Assembly (NCBI GenBank): GCA_003151515.1
Contig: PLXS01000006.1
Span: 1 to 64,000 of the forward strand
Origin: Opitutaceae bacterium
Lineage (GTDB): Bacteria > Verrucomicrobiota > Verrucomicrobiia > Opitutales > Opitutaceae
Length of the DNA: 64,000 nt
Reading direction: 5' to 3'
Made by a program: the position numbers and the translations under genes. Of this stretch, positions 8,587 through 18,266 are shown in pieces (within the stretch, counting starts at the first letter, position 1; each line of letters begins with the position of its first letter). The notes beneath the pieces are model-generated. The model did no database searches. It was not told the DNA's origin and saw only the letters and a program-made list of their open reading frames with translations.

Positions 8587-9480
8587 ATGATTCAGGACAG
8601 GCCCTACATGCGCGACCACGCCGAGAGAGGCCACAGCGGCGTTCTGCCCTGGCTGATCTCACTGGTCGTCGCGCTGTTCGTCGTCCAGAACCTCACCTTC
8701 AGGCTGCCAGGCCTCGGGATCAGCCTGGAGCGCCTGTTGGGGCTGGCGCCCGCAGGCATTAGGGCGGGCCACGTGTGGACGCTTCTGACCTACGGCTTCC
8801 TGCACAGCACCGGAAACCTGCTTCAGATCGTCGCCTACCTCGTGGTCGTCTACCTCGCGGGCCGCGAGGTCATTCCCCTGATGGGCACCCGCCGCTTCGT
8901 CGGCCTGTACGCCTCCTCGCTGGTCGCCGGCGGCCTGCTCTGGACCGCCGTGCACTGGAACCAGTCGGATACCCTGCTTGGCGCATCGGCGGCCGTGTGG
9001 GCGCTCATTGTCGTCTATGCCTGCTTCTTCCCGAACCGCGAGGTCAACCTGCTCGTCTTCTTCGTGCTGCCCGTGACGTTCAGGCCGAAGTTCCTCGCCC
9101 TTGGCCTGCTGGCGATAGACCTGTGCGGCCTCGTCTTCTACGAGATCCTGAGGCTGCCGTTCCCGTTCTACGCGGCGCATTCGGCTCATCTGGGCGGAAT
9201 GGCCGCGGGATGGATCTACTACCGGTATGTCCACGAATCCAACTGGAGCCTCAGCTCGCCAGGGGCCGAAATCGATCTTCCGCGCTGGATGAAGCAGAGG
9301 CAGGCCTCCAAGACGGAGCCGGCTGCGGCCAGCTTCAGCGTCAACCTGGGCGACCGAGGCAGCCTTCGCGCGGAGGTTGACCGCATACTCGACAAGATAA
9401 ACAGCCTGGGGTTCGCGTCGCTTTCGGCTGACGAGAAGCGCGTCCTCGACGAGGCGAGGGACCTGATCAGCCGGCGGTAG
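8587..9480 (+). CDS. Rhomboid family intramembrane serine protease
   Basis: A 297-residue polytopic membrane protein. The rhomboid catalytic Ser sits in LLGASAAVWAL (Ser134) and the catalytic His in AAHSAHLGGMAAGW (His201). A loop FLHSTGNLLQ at 72-81 matches the conserved region after the first membrane segment. Six or so hydrophobic segments span residues 20-215, and a cytoplasmic tail ends in a helical segment SLSADEKRVLDEARDLI of the type seen on many Bacteroidota and Verrucomicrobiota rhomboids. It cuts other membrane proteins within the bilayer; substrates are unknown. An alternative ATG lies 8 codons upstream at 8563. glnE follows after 16 bases and may share its transcript. Confidence 0.9.
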   Translation: MIQDRPYMRDHAERGHSGVLPWLISLVVALFVVQNLTFRLPGLGISLERLLGLAPAGIRAGHVWTLLTYGFLHSTGNLLQIVAYLVVVYLAGREVIPLMGTRRFVGLYASSLVAGGLLWTAVHWNQSDTLLGASAAVWALIVVYACFFPNREVNLLVFFVLPVTFRPKFLALGLLAIDLCGLVFYEILRLPFPFYAAHSAHLGGMAAGWIYYRYVHESNWSLSSPGAEIDLPRWMKQRQASKTEPAAASFSVNLGDRGSLRAEVDRILDKINSLGFASLSADEKRVLDEARDLISRR

Positions 9481-9496
9481 GCTATTCCGGCGGACA

Positions 9497-12259
9497 TTGA
9501 ACGAGGGCCCGCTAAGCGCGGAGTCGCTGCAACGGATAGAGAGGCTGGCCTCGGCCAGCCCGCTCTACGCCGTCGAGCTCTCCCAGAAGCCCTGGGTCGC
9601 CGGATGGCTCGAGGAGCCGCGAAACCTGCGCGAGCCATTCCTCTTCCGGGCCTTCCTGGACACCTGGAGAGAGTTCGCGCCGCACACGAACGAAATGGGC
9701 GACGACGCCCGGGTCGGCGCGCTTCGGCGCTGGCGCCGGCTGATGTCCATGCGCATCGCCCATCGCAGCGTGAACGGGTTATCCGACGAGCCAGCCACCG
9801 TCGAGGAGCTGACGATCCTCGCCGAGTTCTGCCTACGCGAGAGCCTCATGCTGTCGCTGCGGCGCTGGAGGGGGCGCCTCGGCGAGCCCTGGGACCAGGC
9901 CGCGGGGACCGAGGCCCGGTTCGGGATAATCGCCCTGGGAAAGCTCGGGGGGCGCGAGCTCAACTTCTCCTCTGACGTGGACCTGCTCTATCTCTACGAG
10001 GGCGAGGGGCACTGCCGCAGGGGCGGGTACGCCACGTCGGTCTCGAACGCGGAATTCTTCACCCGCGTCGCGGAGACCGTCACGGGCATGCTGAGCGAGA
10101 GGACCGAGGACGGGTTCCTCTTTCGCGCGGACGTGAGGCTGCGGCCGGAGGGCTCGGTGGGGCCGCTGGTGCGCTCCCTGCGGGAGCTGGAGCTCTACTA
10201 TGCGACGGCGGGCCAGACGTGGGAGCGCCTGGCCATGGTCAAGGCGAGGCCCGTTGCCGGCAGCATCGAGCTGGGGGCCGAGCTGCTCGAGAGCTTGCAC
10301 AGCTTCAGGTACCCGCGGCACCCGCCCCCGAGCCTGCTCGAGGAGGTCGCGGCGATGAAGGCCAGGAGCGACGCCGAGCTCGTCGGCGGGGAGGCGCTCG
10401 AGCGCGATGTGAAGCTGGGCGTTGGCGGCATCCGCGAGATCGAGTTTGTGGCGCAGTCCCTGCAGCTCCTGCACGCGGGCAGGTTCCCCTTCCTGCAGAC
10501 ACACTCGACCGCTCGGGCGCTGGAGCTGCTGGCCAGGTATGGACAGATGGACCCCGCTGAGGCGGCGCGGCTGGTGCAGGCCTACTGGTTCCTGCGCCGG
10601 GTCGAGCACCGGCTGCAGATCCGGGACGAGGAGCAGACCCATGTCGTGCCCAGGGACGCCGCGGAGCTGGCGAGCCTCTCGCTCTCGCTGGGCTACGGAT
10701 CCGCCGCGCAGTTCGAGACGGCGCTCGGCGAGGGCCGGGCGCGCGCGCACGAGGTCTACGCGGAGCTCTTCGCCGACAGGGGATTCGACTCCGACTTCGA
10801 GGCCTGGTGGGCCTTCCTGACGACCGACCACGCGCCGCCGAGGATCTCGGCCCTGATGGAGCGCTGGTTCGGCGCCAATCCGGACGCGGCGGAGGCGCTG
10901 CGCTTTTTCGCCCGAGGGGGCAGGCACTTGCCGGTGACGCGCGAGCTCGTCGTGCGCTTCCAGCACGTGGCCCGGGCCTTCGACGGCTTCCACGAGAAGC
11001 TCGCTCGGCCCCTTGCGGCGCTCTCGAGGCTCTCGCGCTTCGCCGAGCGCTACGGGACGCGCCAGCAGTTCCTCGGGCTCTGCGCCGAGAATCCCGGCCT
11101 GTTTCGCACCTTCGCGATTCTCTTTGACCGCAGCGAATCGGTCGCTGAGCTGCTGCGCGCCCACCCCGAGATCGTTGACGAGGTCATCCGGCCCGAGGTT
11201 CTTTACCGGCGCGCCGGCAGCCGCGCCGTCGAGGGCGAGATCTCGGCCGCCTCACGGACGGCGGGCTTTCGCGACTGGCTGTGGCTCTTTGTGCGGGCGG
11301 AGCAGGTTCGCCACGCCCTTGGCGGCATCCTGGGAACGCTGGGGCCGGAGGAGATCGAGTACGAGATGACCGGCCTCGCCGACGCCGTCCTGCGAGATCT
11401 CTCGCGCGACGGCGGGCTGCTCGTGGTCGCCCTGGGCAAGCTCGGAAGCGCAGAGCTCTCGTTTGGCTCGGACCTCGACCTGCTGTTTGTAGCGCGCGAC
11501 GGGTCGGAGCCGGAGGCCCCAACGGCCGTCGACGCCGTCAGGTCGTTCCTCGGCGGAGGCGGACCCCTGGGGGCCGCCTTCGAGCTGGACATCAGGCTTC
11601 GGCCCCACGGCCAAGCGGGTCCCCTGGCGACCTCGGTGGCGGCGCTGGACGCCTACCACCGTGGCGGCGGCGGCCAGATCTGGGAAAGGCAGGCTCTCGT
11701 GCGGGCCCGCGTCGTGACCGGTCCGCCCGCGCTTGCGGACGCATTCGAGGCCTGGCGCGCGCGGCTCCTCTACGGCGCGCCGGCCAGCGACGCCGAGATC
11801 CGGCAGGTGATGGCGATGCGCCTGCGCGTCGAGCGCGAGCTCGCGGCCGGCCCGCCGGGGTGGGCGTTCAAGGCGGGGGCGGGCGGATTGGCCGACATCG
11901 GCTACCTGACGCAGGCCATGCAGATGCGTCACGGACACTCGGATCCCGCGCTCAGGGTGCAGGGCACCCGGGCCGCCCTGCGCGCCTTGGCTGCCCGTGG
12001 CCGCCTTGCGGGCGACCTAGCGGACCCCCTCCTCGACAACTATGAGTTCCTTAGGCGGCTCGAGACAGCCCTGCGGCTGGACTCCAACCGGTCGGTGACG
12101 TCGCTTCCCTCGGACCCCGATGACTGCCAAGCCCTTGCGCGCTGGCTGGGATTCGACTCGTTCGAGCGCTTTCTGGCGGAGCATCTTCGCAGGCTGCGCG
12201 AGACCCGCGAAATATATGACAAAATGCCCTCCCTACTTGAATTAAGCCTAGCGCCGTGA
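9497..12259 (+). CDS. glnE: Bifunctional glutamine synthetase adenylyltransferase/adenylyl-removing enzyme
   Basis: Regulates glutamine synthetase by adding and removing AMP on a tyrosine, linking nitrogen status to ammonia assimilation. The 920-residue protein has both nucleotidyltransferase domains: the first with GGRELNFSSDVD (151-162), the second with LGKLGSAELSFGSDLDLL near residue 650, each followed by an RLRPxG-type segment (RLRPEGSVGPL, RLRPHGQAGPL). This is the normal GlnE layout with adenylyl-removing domain first and adenylyl-transferring domain second. The start is a TTG. The stop overlaps a possible GTG start of the next gene by 4 bases. No glnA or PII gene is in the window. Confidence 0.95.
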   Translation: MNEGPLSAESLQRIERLASASPLYAVELSQKPWVAGWLEEPRNLREPFLFRAFLDTWREFAPHTNEMGDDARVGALRRWRRLMSMRIAHRSVNGLSDEPATVEELTILAEFCLRESLMLSLRRWRGRLGEPWDQAAGTEARFGIIALGKLGGRELNFSSDVDLLYLYEGEGHCRRGGYATSVSNAEFFTRVAETVTGMLSERTEDGFLFRADVRLRPEGSVGPLVRSLRELELYYATAGQTWERLAMVKARPVAGSIELGAELLESLHSFRYPRHPPPSLLEEVAAMKARSDAELVGGEALERDVKLGVGGIREIEFVAQSLQLLHAGRFPFLQTHSTARALELLARYGQMDPAEAARLVQAYWFLRRVEHRLQIRDEEQTHVVPRDAAELASLSLSLGYGSAAQFETALGEGRARAHEVYAELFADRGFDSDFEAWWAFLTTDHAPPRISALMERWFGANPDAAEALRFFARGGRHLPVTRELVVRFQHVARAFDGFHEKLARPLAALSRLSRFAERYGTRQQFLGLCAENPGLFRTFAILFDRSESVAELLRAHPEIVDEVIRPEVLYRRAGSRAVEGEISAASRTAGFRDWLWLFVRAEQVRHALGGILGTLGPEEIEYEMTGLADAVLRDLSRDGGLLVVALGKLGSAELSFGSDLDLLFVARDGSEPEAPTAVDAVRSFLGGGGPLGAAFELDIRLRPHGQAGPLATSVAALDAYHRGGGGQIWERQALVRARVVTGPPALADAFEAWRARLLYGAPASDAEIRQVMAMRLRVERELAAGPPGWAFKAGAGGLADIGYLTQAMQMRHGHSDPALRVQGTRAALRALAARGRLAGDLADPLLDNYEFLRRLETALRLDSNRSVTSLPSDPDDCQALARWLGFDSFERFLAEHLRRLRETREIYDKMPSLLELSLAP

Positions 12260-12297
12260 AACAATGGGGCGAATATCAGCGTCTGAGTATTCAAAGA

Positions 12298-14526
12298 ATG
12301 ATTTCCCCAAGGGCCGTAATTCGCAGGTGGACAGCGCTTTGCGTCCTTGTCGCCTGTCCTGTTGCGGTATTTGCGGGCGCCGAGCACACCTTCACGACGT
12401 CGGAGACGCTTTCGGAAGAGGCCCAGACCCTCGTCCAGCTCCTTGAGAGCGACCACTACAACCGAGGCGCCGTCACGAGCTCGGACTACCAGCAGGTCAT
12501 CCCCGAGTACATGGCGGCCCTCGACCAGCAGCATCTCTTCTTCCTCGACTCGGACAAGAAGGAGTTCCTCGGGCGCTACGGCAGCAACGTCTACTACAAC
12601 GTCTCCTACCTGGGGAAGATCGACGCGGCCTACGACATCTTCGGCGTCTATGACAAGCGGATGACCTCGCGCGTCGGGTGGATCTTCGCGGAGCTGAAGA
12701 AGGACTTCGACTTCACGACGAACGACTCGTTCCGGCTGGACCGCTCGAAGTCCGAGTGGCCGACCAACACGGCGGAGGCGGACGAGCTCTGGCGAAAGCG
12801 GCTCAAGTTCGAGCTCCTGGCGGAGCTTCTCAACAAAAAGACCCTGGATCAGGCGCGCGAGGTCGTGCGCAAGCGCTACGAGAGGATCCTAAAGACCGTC
12901 GGCGAGACCGAGGCGACCGACCTCTCGGAGACCTTCCTAAGCACGATCGCGGGGCTCTACGACCCGCACTCGACATACATGTCCGCCGACTTCCTCGAGG
13001 ATTTCAGCATCCAGATGCGCCTGCAACTCGTGGGCATCGGCGCCATGCTGGGCCTAGAGGACGACGTCTGCACCGTGAAGGAGATCGTCCCGGGCGGCCC
13101 GGCCGACCTGAACCGCCAGCTCAAGCCCAACGACAAGATCATCGCTGTTGGGCAGGACGGCACGGAGCCGGTCGAGATCATAGGCTTCAAGCTGCGAAAG
13201 ATCGTCGATATGATCCGCGGCGGCAAGGGGACGCGGGTGCACCTCATCGTCCAGCCGGCGAGCGCGACGGACACGTCGGTGCGCAAGGAGATCGTGATCA
13301 CCCGCGACGTGGTGAAGCTCGACTCGGCGCGCGCGCGCGCCGCCGTCTTCCAGGTTCCCGGCCCGGGCGGCAAAACCGTGCCGCTGGGGGTCGTCACCCT
13401 GCCGGCCTTCTACGGTCCGGGCGAGGAAGGCGACACGGACGCCGACAAGACGAGCGCAAGCGACGACGTCGCCAAGCTCGTCGACCAGCTCAAGCAGGCC
13501 GGCATTCAGGGCCTCGTCCTCGACCTTCGCCACAACGGCGGCGGCTACCTTAGCGAGGCGATCCGCCTGGCCAGCCTCTTTATTCACCGCGGGCCCGTCG
13601 TCCAGGTGAGGAGCTCCGAGGGCGAGATCCAGGTCGAGAGCGACGATGCCGAGCACCTCGACTACTCCGGCCCCATGGCGGTGCTGGTCGACCGCTTCAG
13701 CGCCTCGGCCTCCGAGATCGTGGCCGGCGCGCTCCAGGACTACGGCAGGGCCGTGGTCATCGGGGACTCGTCGACCCACGGCAAGGGCACGGTGCAGGCG
13801 GTGATCGAGATGAACAGGGTCAACCGGCAGCTGGCCCGCTCGACCGTGAAGACGGGCGCCGCCAAGATCACCATCCAGAAGTTCTACCTGCCCGACGGCT
13901 CGTCCACCCAATTGAAGGGCGTCGTCTCCGACATCGTGCTGCCCTCCGTGGACGAGTTCCTCCCGATCGGGGAGTCCGACCTGCCGCACGCCCTCGTCTG
14001 GGACAAGATCCCGACGAGCTTCTTCGACGGCGTCCCGATAGACGCGAAGGTGCTGGCCCGCCTGCGCGAGAACAGCGCCGAGCGCCAGGCGGGCCGCGAG
14101 GAGTTCGCGTTCCTGCGCAAGTACGTGGAATGGTTCAAGGAGCGCGAGTCGCAGAAGCTGATTTCGCTCAACTTGGAGGATCGCAAGCGGCAGAAGGTGG
14201 CCGACGACGCCTTCAGGAAGCAGATCAAGCTCGAGCGCGAGAAGCTGGCCAAGGACGACTTTGCGTTCAAGGAATTCAGGCTTGGCCCTCCCCTTCCCCC
14301 GAAGATAGCCGCCCCCAAGCCGGCCGACGCAAAGGACGGCGAAGCCGACTCCGGCGACGACGACTCCGAGGACATCGGCGATGACCAGAGCGTCGACGCC
14401 TACGGGAAGGTCGACGTCTCGCTCAGGGAGGCGCTGCGCGTCGTGGACGATGCCGTCGAGCTGGGCCGCAACCACCAGTACTGGGCGAGCGACCACCCGC
14501 CCCTGACGATGGCCTCCAAGGGCTGA
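12298..14526 (+). CDS. prc: Carboxy-terminal processing protease (tail-specific protease Prc/Tsp)
   Basis: Periplasmic serine protease of the S41 family that trims or degrades proteins from their C-termini and helps control cell-wall enzymes. The ATG at 12298 is preferred over a GTG at 12256 (which overlaps glnE by 4 bases) because it starts a clean signal peptide, MISPRAVIRRWTALC up to about residue 28. A PDZ domain follows (about 250-330, with VKEIVPGGPADLN). The Ser-Lys dyad is in DRFSASASEIVAG (Ser near 467) and THGKGTVQ (Lys near 495). The C-terminal Tsp-type extension ends in an acidic low-complexity stretch. Length (742) fits Tsp rather than the shorter CtpA enzymes. Confidence 0.93.
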   Translation: MISPRAVIRRWTALCVLVACPVAVFAGAEHTFTTSETLSEEAQTLVQLLESDHYNRGAVTSSDYQQVIPEYMAALDQQHLFFLDSDKKEFLGRYGSNVYYNVSYLGKIDAAYDIFGVYDKRMTSRVGWIFAELKKDFDFTTNDSFRLDRSKSEWPTNTAEADELWRKRLKFELLAELLNKKTLDQAREVVRKRYERILKTVGETEATDLSETFLSTIAGLYDPHSTYMSADFLEDFSIQMRLQLVGIGAMLGLEDDVCTVKEIVPGGPADLNRQLKPNDKIIAVGQDGTEPVEIIGFKLRKIVDMIRGGKGTRVHLIVQPASATDTSVRKEIVITRDVVKLDSARARAAVFQVPGPGGKTVPLGVVTLPAFYGPGEEGDTDADKTSASDDVAKLVDQLKQAGIQGLVLDLRHNGGGYLSEAIRLASLFIHRGPVVQVRSSEGEIQVESDDAEHLDYSGPMAVLVDRFSASASEIVAGALQDYGRAVVIGDSSTHGKGTVQAVIEMNRVNRQLARSTVKTGAAKITIQKFYLPDGSSTQLKGVVSDIVLPSVDEFLPIGESDLPHALVWDKIPTSFFDGVPIDAKVLARLRENSAERQAGREEFAFLRKYVEWFKERESQKLISLNLEDRKRQKVADDAFRKQIKLEREKLAKDDFAFKEFRLGPPLPPKIAAPKPADAKDGEADSGDDDSEDIGDDQSVDAYGKVDVSLREALRVVDDAVELGRNHQYWASDHPPLTMASKG

Positions 14527-14535
14527 CGCACCCGG

Positions 14536-15381
14536 TCAGGGCCAGGCCAGGACGAAGCGGTCGCGCCCCGCGAGGTCGGCCACGGACTCCGACCTGGAGT
14601 ACCCCGCCTCGCGAAGCACCGAGATGAGCCGCGCGTGGTGGCCTGCGCCCGTCTCCAGGGCGAGCATGCCCCCGGGGGCGAGCGCGGCTGCGGACGCCCT
14701 GGCAATCCTCTCCAGGTCCGCGAATCCGCCGTCGGCCGCTGTCAGCGCGCCCGCCGGCTCGTATTGCCTCACCTCAGGGGCCGCCGCCTCGGTCTCCTCC
14801 TGCGAGAGGTACGGGGGGTTGGACGCGATGAGGTCGAAGGTCTCGCCCTTGGCAATGGCGCCCAGCCAGTCCGACTCGGCGAGGGCCACACGGTCCGACA
14901 GGCCGGTCGACGCCGCGTTCTCGGCGGCGAGCGCGAGCGCGTCGGGGCTTGAGTCGACCGCGGTCACCCGAGCGCCGGGAAACGCGCGCGCTAGCGCGAG
15001 GGCAATCGCGCCGCTTCCCGTGCCGAGGTCGAGTATGCGCGCCGGAGGCGCGCCGACTCGCGCGACGATCGTCTCCACCAGCAGCTCGGTCTCCGGGCGC
15101 GGTATGAGGGCGCGCCGGTCGGTCTTGAGCGTCAGCCCGAAGAATTCCGTGTGTCCGACGATGTGCTGGAGGGGCTCGCGACGGCCCCTGCGCCGGACGA
15201 GCTCGCGAACGGCTGCGAGCTCGGCCTCGCCAACGGGGCGCTCGAACTCCAGGTAAAGGCGCATGCGGGTAAGCCCGAGCGCGTGCCCCACGACGAGCTC
15301 GGCGTTGAGCCTCGGGGACTCGATGGCCTTCGATGCGAAGAATTCTGAGGTCTTTTTGACGACCTCGAGGACGGTCAGCAT
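14536..15381 (-). CDS. prmC: Release factor glutamine methyltransferase PrmC
   Basis: SAM-dependent enzyme that methylates the Gln of the GGQ motif in release factors. The 281-residue product has an N-terminal helical domain, the SAM-binding DLGTGSGAIALALA at about 119-132, and the catalytic NPPYLSQEE near residue 186. It lies 38 bases downstream of prfA on the same strand, the classic operon in which the enzyme and its substrate are made together. It converges on prc, with 9 bases between the two stop codons. Confidence 0.95.
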   Translation of the reverse strand: MLTVLEVVKKTSEFFASKAIESPRLNAELVVGHALGLTRMRLYLEFERPVGEAELAAVRELVRRRGRREPLQHIVGHTEFFGLTLKTDRRALIPRPETELLVETIVARVGAPPARILDLGTGSGAIALALARAFPGARVTAVDSSPDALALAAENAASTGLSDRVALAESDWLGAIAKGETFDLIASNPPYLSQEETEAAAPEVRQYEPAGALTAADGGFADLERIARASAAALAPGGMLALETGAGHHARLISVLREAGYSRSESVADLAGRDRFVLAWP

Positions 15382-15419
15382 GTGGGCGCGTGGAGCCGGT
15401 TCGGGCTGGCGGGGCCGCG

Positions 15420-16538
15420 TCAGCCGGCGTCGGCCAGCGGCCTGGCGAGCTCGAAGGAGCGCCCCTCGAGGGCCGCGAGGCGCTCCTCATAGTGGGCCTT
15501 CTGCAGGGCCTCGATGAGGGGCCCGATCGCGCCCTCCATGACCTGGGGAAGGCCGTGGAGCGTGAACCCGATCCGGTGGTCGGTCACGCGGTTCTGCGGG
15601 AAGTTGTACGTCCTGATGCGCTCGCTGCGGTCGCCGGACCCGATCTGGCTGCGGCGCTCCGCCGCATACTTCGCCCTCTCCTCCTCCTCCTTCATCTTTA
15701 GCAGCCTCGAGCGAAGGACGGTCATGGCTCGGGCCTTGTTCTTGAGCTGCGAGCGCTCGTCGGCGCACTGCACGATGAGCCCCGTGGGCTTGTGCAGGAT
15801 CTGGACCGCGGAGTCCGTCGTGTTGACGCCCTGGCCGCCCGGGCCGCTCGCCCGGGCGACCGTGATCTCGAGCTCGTCGGGGCTGATCTGGATGTCGACC
15901 TCCTCGGCCTCGGGCAGCACCGCGACCGTGACCGTCGAGGTGTGTATCCTCCCGCTGGCCTCGGTGACGGGCACCCGCTGGACCCTGTGGACGCCGCTCT
16001 CCCACTTGAGCTGCTTGTAGACGTCGCTGCCCGAGATGAGGAAGGCGACCTCCCTGAGCCCCCCTCTCTCCGTGTAGCTGCTGCTCATCGGCTGCACCTT
16101 CCAACCCTGCAGGTCGGCGTACTTCTGGTAGCAGCGGAAGAGCTCGGCCGCGAACAGCGCGGCCTCGTCGCCCCCGGTTCCCGCCCGGATCTCCATGACC
16201 GTGTTGCGCGAGTCCGACGGCTCCGGGGGAATCATCGCGAGGAGCACCGCCTCCCGCAGCTCGGCGGCGCGCTGCCCAAGGGCGGGGACCTCGGCCGAGG
16301 CCAGCTCCCGCATCTCCTGGCTCGCCGACGCGTCCCGGGCCAGCGCCGCGGCCTCGGCGATCTCGCGCTCGAGCTTTGAGTGGGCCCGGTGGTCGTCGAC
16401 GAGCCGGCGCAGCTTCTGCTGCTCGCGCGTCACGTCCGCCGCCTTCCTCGGGTTGGCGTAGAAGGACGGGTCGGCCATCCGCGCATCGAGCTCCTCGAGG
16501 CGCCTCTGGAACGGGGAAATGTCGGGAAGGGCATCCAT
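15420..16538 (-). CDS. prfA: Peptide chain release factor 1
   Basis: Recognises UAA and UAG stop codons and triggers release of the finished protein. The 372-residue product has the GGQ loop in SGPGGQGVNTTDSAVQ (about 228-243). The codon-recognition region has a PVT tripeptide in VQRVPVTEASGRIHTS, matching the PxT of RF1 rather than the SPF of RF2. The C-terminal NRVTDHRIGFTLHGL is also RF1-like. The ATG at 16538 is chosen because the 16-codon extension upstream lacks family similarity. No Shine-Dalgarno motif is visible. The HAD gene starts divergently 66 bases away. Confidence 0.96.
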   Translation of the reverse strand: MDALPDISPFQRRLEELDARMADPSFYANPRKAADVTREQQKLRRLVDDHRAHSKLEREIAEAAALARDASASQEMRELASAEVPALGQRAAELREAVLLAMIPPEPSDSRNTVMEIRAGTGGDEAALFAAELFRCYQKYADLQGWKVQPMSSSYTERGGLREVAFLISGSDVYKQLKWESGVHRVQRVPVTEASGRIHTSTVTVAVLPEAEEVDIQISPDELEITVARASGPGGQGVNTTDSAVQILHKPTGLIVQCADERSQLKNKARAMTVLRSRLLKMKEEEERAKYAAERRSQIGSGDRSERIRTYNFPQNRVTDHRIGFTLHGLPQVMEGAIGPLIEALQKAHYEERLAALEGRSFELARPLADAG

Positions 16539-16603
16539 GCAGGGACTATTTGCGAATTGCGCGGGCCGCGACCGGAGGCCTACCATGCAGACTCTCGCAA
16601 CGC

Positions 16604-17629
16604 ATGGCCGCGACGCTCTTCACTCAGAACATCATCGCCTGCATCTGGGATTTCGACAAGACCTTAATCCCCGATTACATGCAGTCGCCTCTCTTCCGGA
16701 GGTATGGGGTCAACGAGGCGAACTTCTGGGCGGAGACGAACGCCCTCGTCGAGAACTACCGCAAGCGCGGGTACACGCTTTCCGGGGAGATCGGCTACCT
16801 CAACCACCTGCTCACGTATGTCCTCGCGGGCCAGATGGGCGGCATGAACAACGCGATCCTCGCGATGTGCGCCGCCGAGATCCGCTTCTACCCGGGCCTT
16901 CCCGAGTTCTTCACCCAGTCCAAGGGGTGGGTCGCCGACAAGCCGGAGTACAGGAAGCACGACATCCGCCTGGAGCACTACATCGTGAGCACGGGCCTGG
17001 CGCAGATGATCCGCGGAAGCGCCATAGCGCCCCATGTCGACGGGATATGGGGATGCGAGTTCATCGAGAACCCTCTCCAGCCCGGTTTTCTGAACCAGAA
17101 GGAGCTCGACCTGAAGGCCGAGGCCGAGATCGCCCAGATCGGGATGGTGATCGACAACACGACGAAGACCCGCGCCCTCTTCGAGATCAACAAGGGCACC
17201 AACAAGAACGCCGCGATCGACGTGAACTCGAGGATGGCGGCCGAGGACCGGCGCATCCCGTTCCAGAACATGATCTACATTGCCGACGGCCCGAGCGACA
17301 TCCCGAGCTTCTCCGTGGTCAAGGGCAACGGCGGCATCGCCTACGGCGTGTACAACCCCGCCAAGCAGGAGGAGTACGCCCAGAACGACCGACTGCGCAA
17401 GGCGGGGCGCATCGACCACTACGGCCCGGCGGACTACAGGGCCGAGAGCAGCACGGCCCAGTGGCTGCGCCTCCAGCTCCACGGGATCTGCGACCGGATA
17501 CTGAGGGACCGCGAGGCGGCGGTGTCGCAGCGCACCGCCCGGCCGCCGAGGCACCTCACCCCCACACCCGCCGAGGAGGCCGCCCGCAGGGCGCCCAAGG
17601 CGCCCGAGCAGGAGAAGTTCCTGGAGTAA
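16604..17629 (+). CDS. HAD-superfamily phosphatase-like protein
   Basis: The 341-residue product starts with the HAD catalytic motif IWDFDKTLIP (nucleophile Asp16, acid/base Asp18). The later acidic motif is in MIYIADGPSDIPSF. A helical cap-like region lies between them, and the C-terminal 50 residues are Pro/Arg/Ala-rich and probably disordered. The fold predicts a Mg-dependent phosphatase, but the natural substrate is unknown. The frame is open far upstream through prfA on the other strand; the ATG at 16604 just before the catalytic motif is the credible start. It diverges from prfA over a 65-base spacer. Confidence 0.88.
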   Translation: MAATLFTQNIIACIWDFDKTLIPDYMQSPLFRRYGVNEANFWAETNALVENYRKRGYTLSGEIGYLNHLLTYVLAGQMGGMNNAILAMCAAEIRFYPGLPEFFTQSKGWVADKPEYRKHDIRLEHYIVSTGLAQMIRGSAIAPHVDGIWGCEFIENPLQPGFLNQKELDLKAEAEIAQIGMVIDNTTKTRALFEINKGTNKNAAIDVNSRMAAEDRRIPFQNMIYIADGPSDIPSFSVVKGNGGIAYGVYNPAKQEEYAQNDRLRKAGRIDHYGPADYRAESSTAQWLRLQLHGICDRILRDREAAVSQRTARPPRHLTPTPAEEAARRAPKAPEQEKFLE

Positions 17630-17645
17630 AGGCAGCCCGGCCCCC

Positions 17646-18131
17646 TCAAGGGGCGTAGGCGAGCTCCCTGTGCTGGAACTGCGCGGCGAGGTTCGCGACG
17701 CGCGTTGCGTAGTCGACGGCCGAGGGCGCGGGGCGCCCCGCTAGCGCGGTCCCAAGCCCGCCGTTCCAGGCCAGGGCGATCTTGAACGGCGTGGCCTGCA
17801 GGCCCCGCCGCTCCAGCTCGCCCTTGAGCCAGTCGTAGTGCTTGACTGCCACCGCGTCCGAGACTCGCCGGTCAAGCGCGAGCGAGAACGGCGCGCTCGT
17901 GTGCATCCTCCACGTCTCCTCGCGGAACTGGTAGGCGCCGAGCTCCCCGAGGCTGCCGGGGCGTGCCGAGTCGTACGGGTTTTCAAGGAGGTGGATCGCC
18001 TCGAGTGTCGCCCACCGCTGCGAGGCGGCTGCGGGAGCCGCGGCTCCAAGGAATGCCGGGACAAGGACTGCCGCCAGAATGGCGAGGATCCGGGTCCGGG
18101 CTGGCTGGTGCTTGTAAGGCCTGGTGTTCAT
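17646..18131 (-). CDS. Small secreted lysozyme-fold protein (lytic transglycosylase-like)
   Basis: A 161-residue protein with a signal peptide (hydrophobic stretch about 14-32 ending PAAAS). The mature part has ENPYDS, then LGELGAYQFREETW, and later KIALAWNGGLGTAL. The spacing of a Glu, a G-x-x-Q segment and an ALAxNxG segment resembles the GH23/lytic transglycosylase pattern that cuts peptidoglycan. The resemblance is by eye and the domain is small, so a role in cell-wall turnover is inference. The start at 18131 is set by the signal peptide. It converges on the HAD gene 16 bases away. Confidence 0.75.
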   Translation of the reverse strand: MNTRPYKHQPARTRILAILAAVLVPAFLGAAAPAAASQRWATLEAIHLLENPYDSARPGSLGELGAYQFREETWRMHTSAPFSLALDRRVSDAVAVKHYDWLKGELERRGLQATPFKIALAWNGGLGTALAGRPAPSAVDYATRVANLAAQFQHRELAYAP

Positions 18132-18266
18132 GGCCGCCGCAGACCCGGGTCTTGCACCGGGTGTTCGACTCAGCCCCGAACTAAATCCCACAAAAAGCCG
18201 GAACCTTTGAGGTCTTGCGCAATGCAAGGTCGCGCTTTCCAGTGTGCAAAACCTGGCAAGCGCCCC

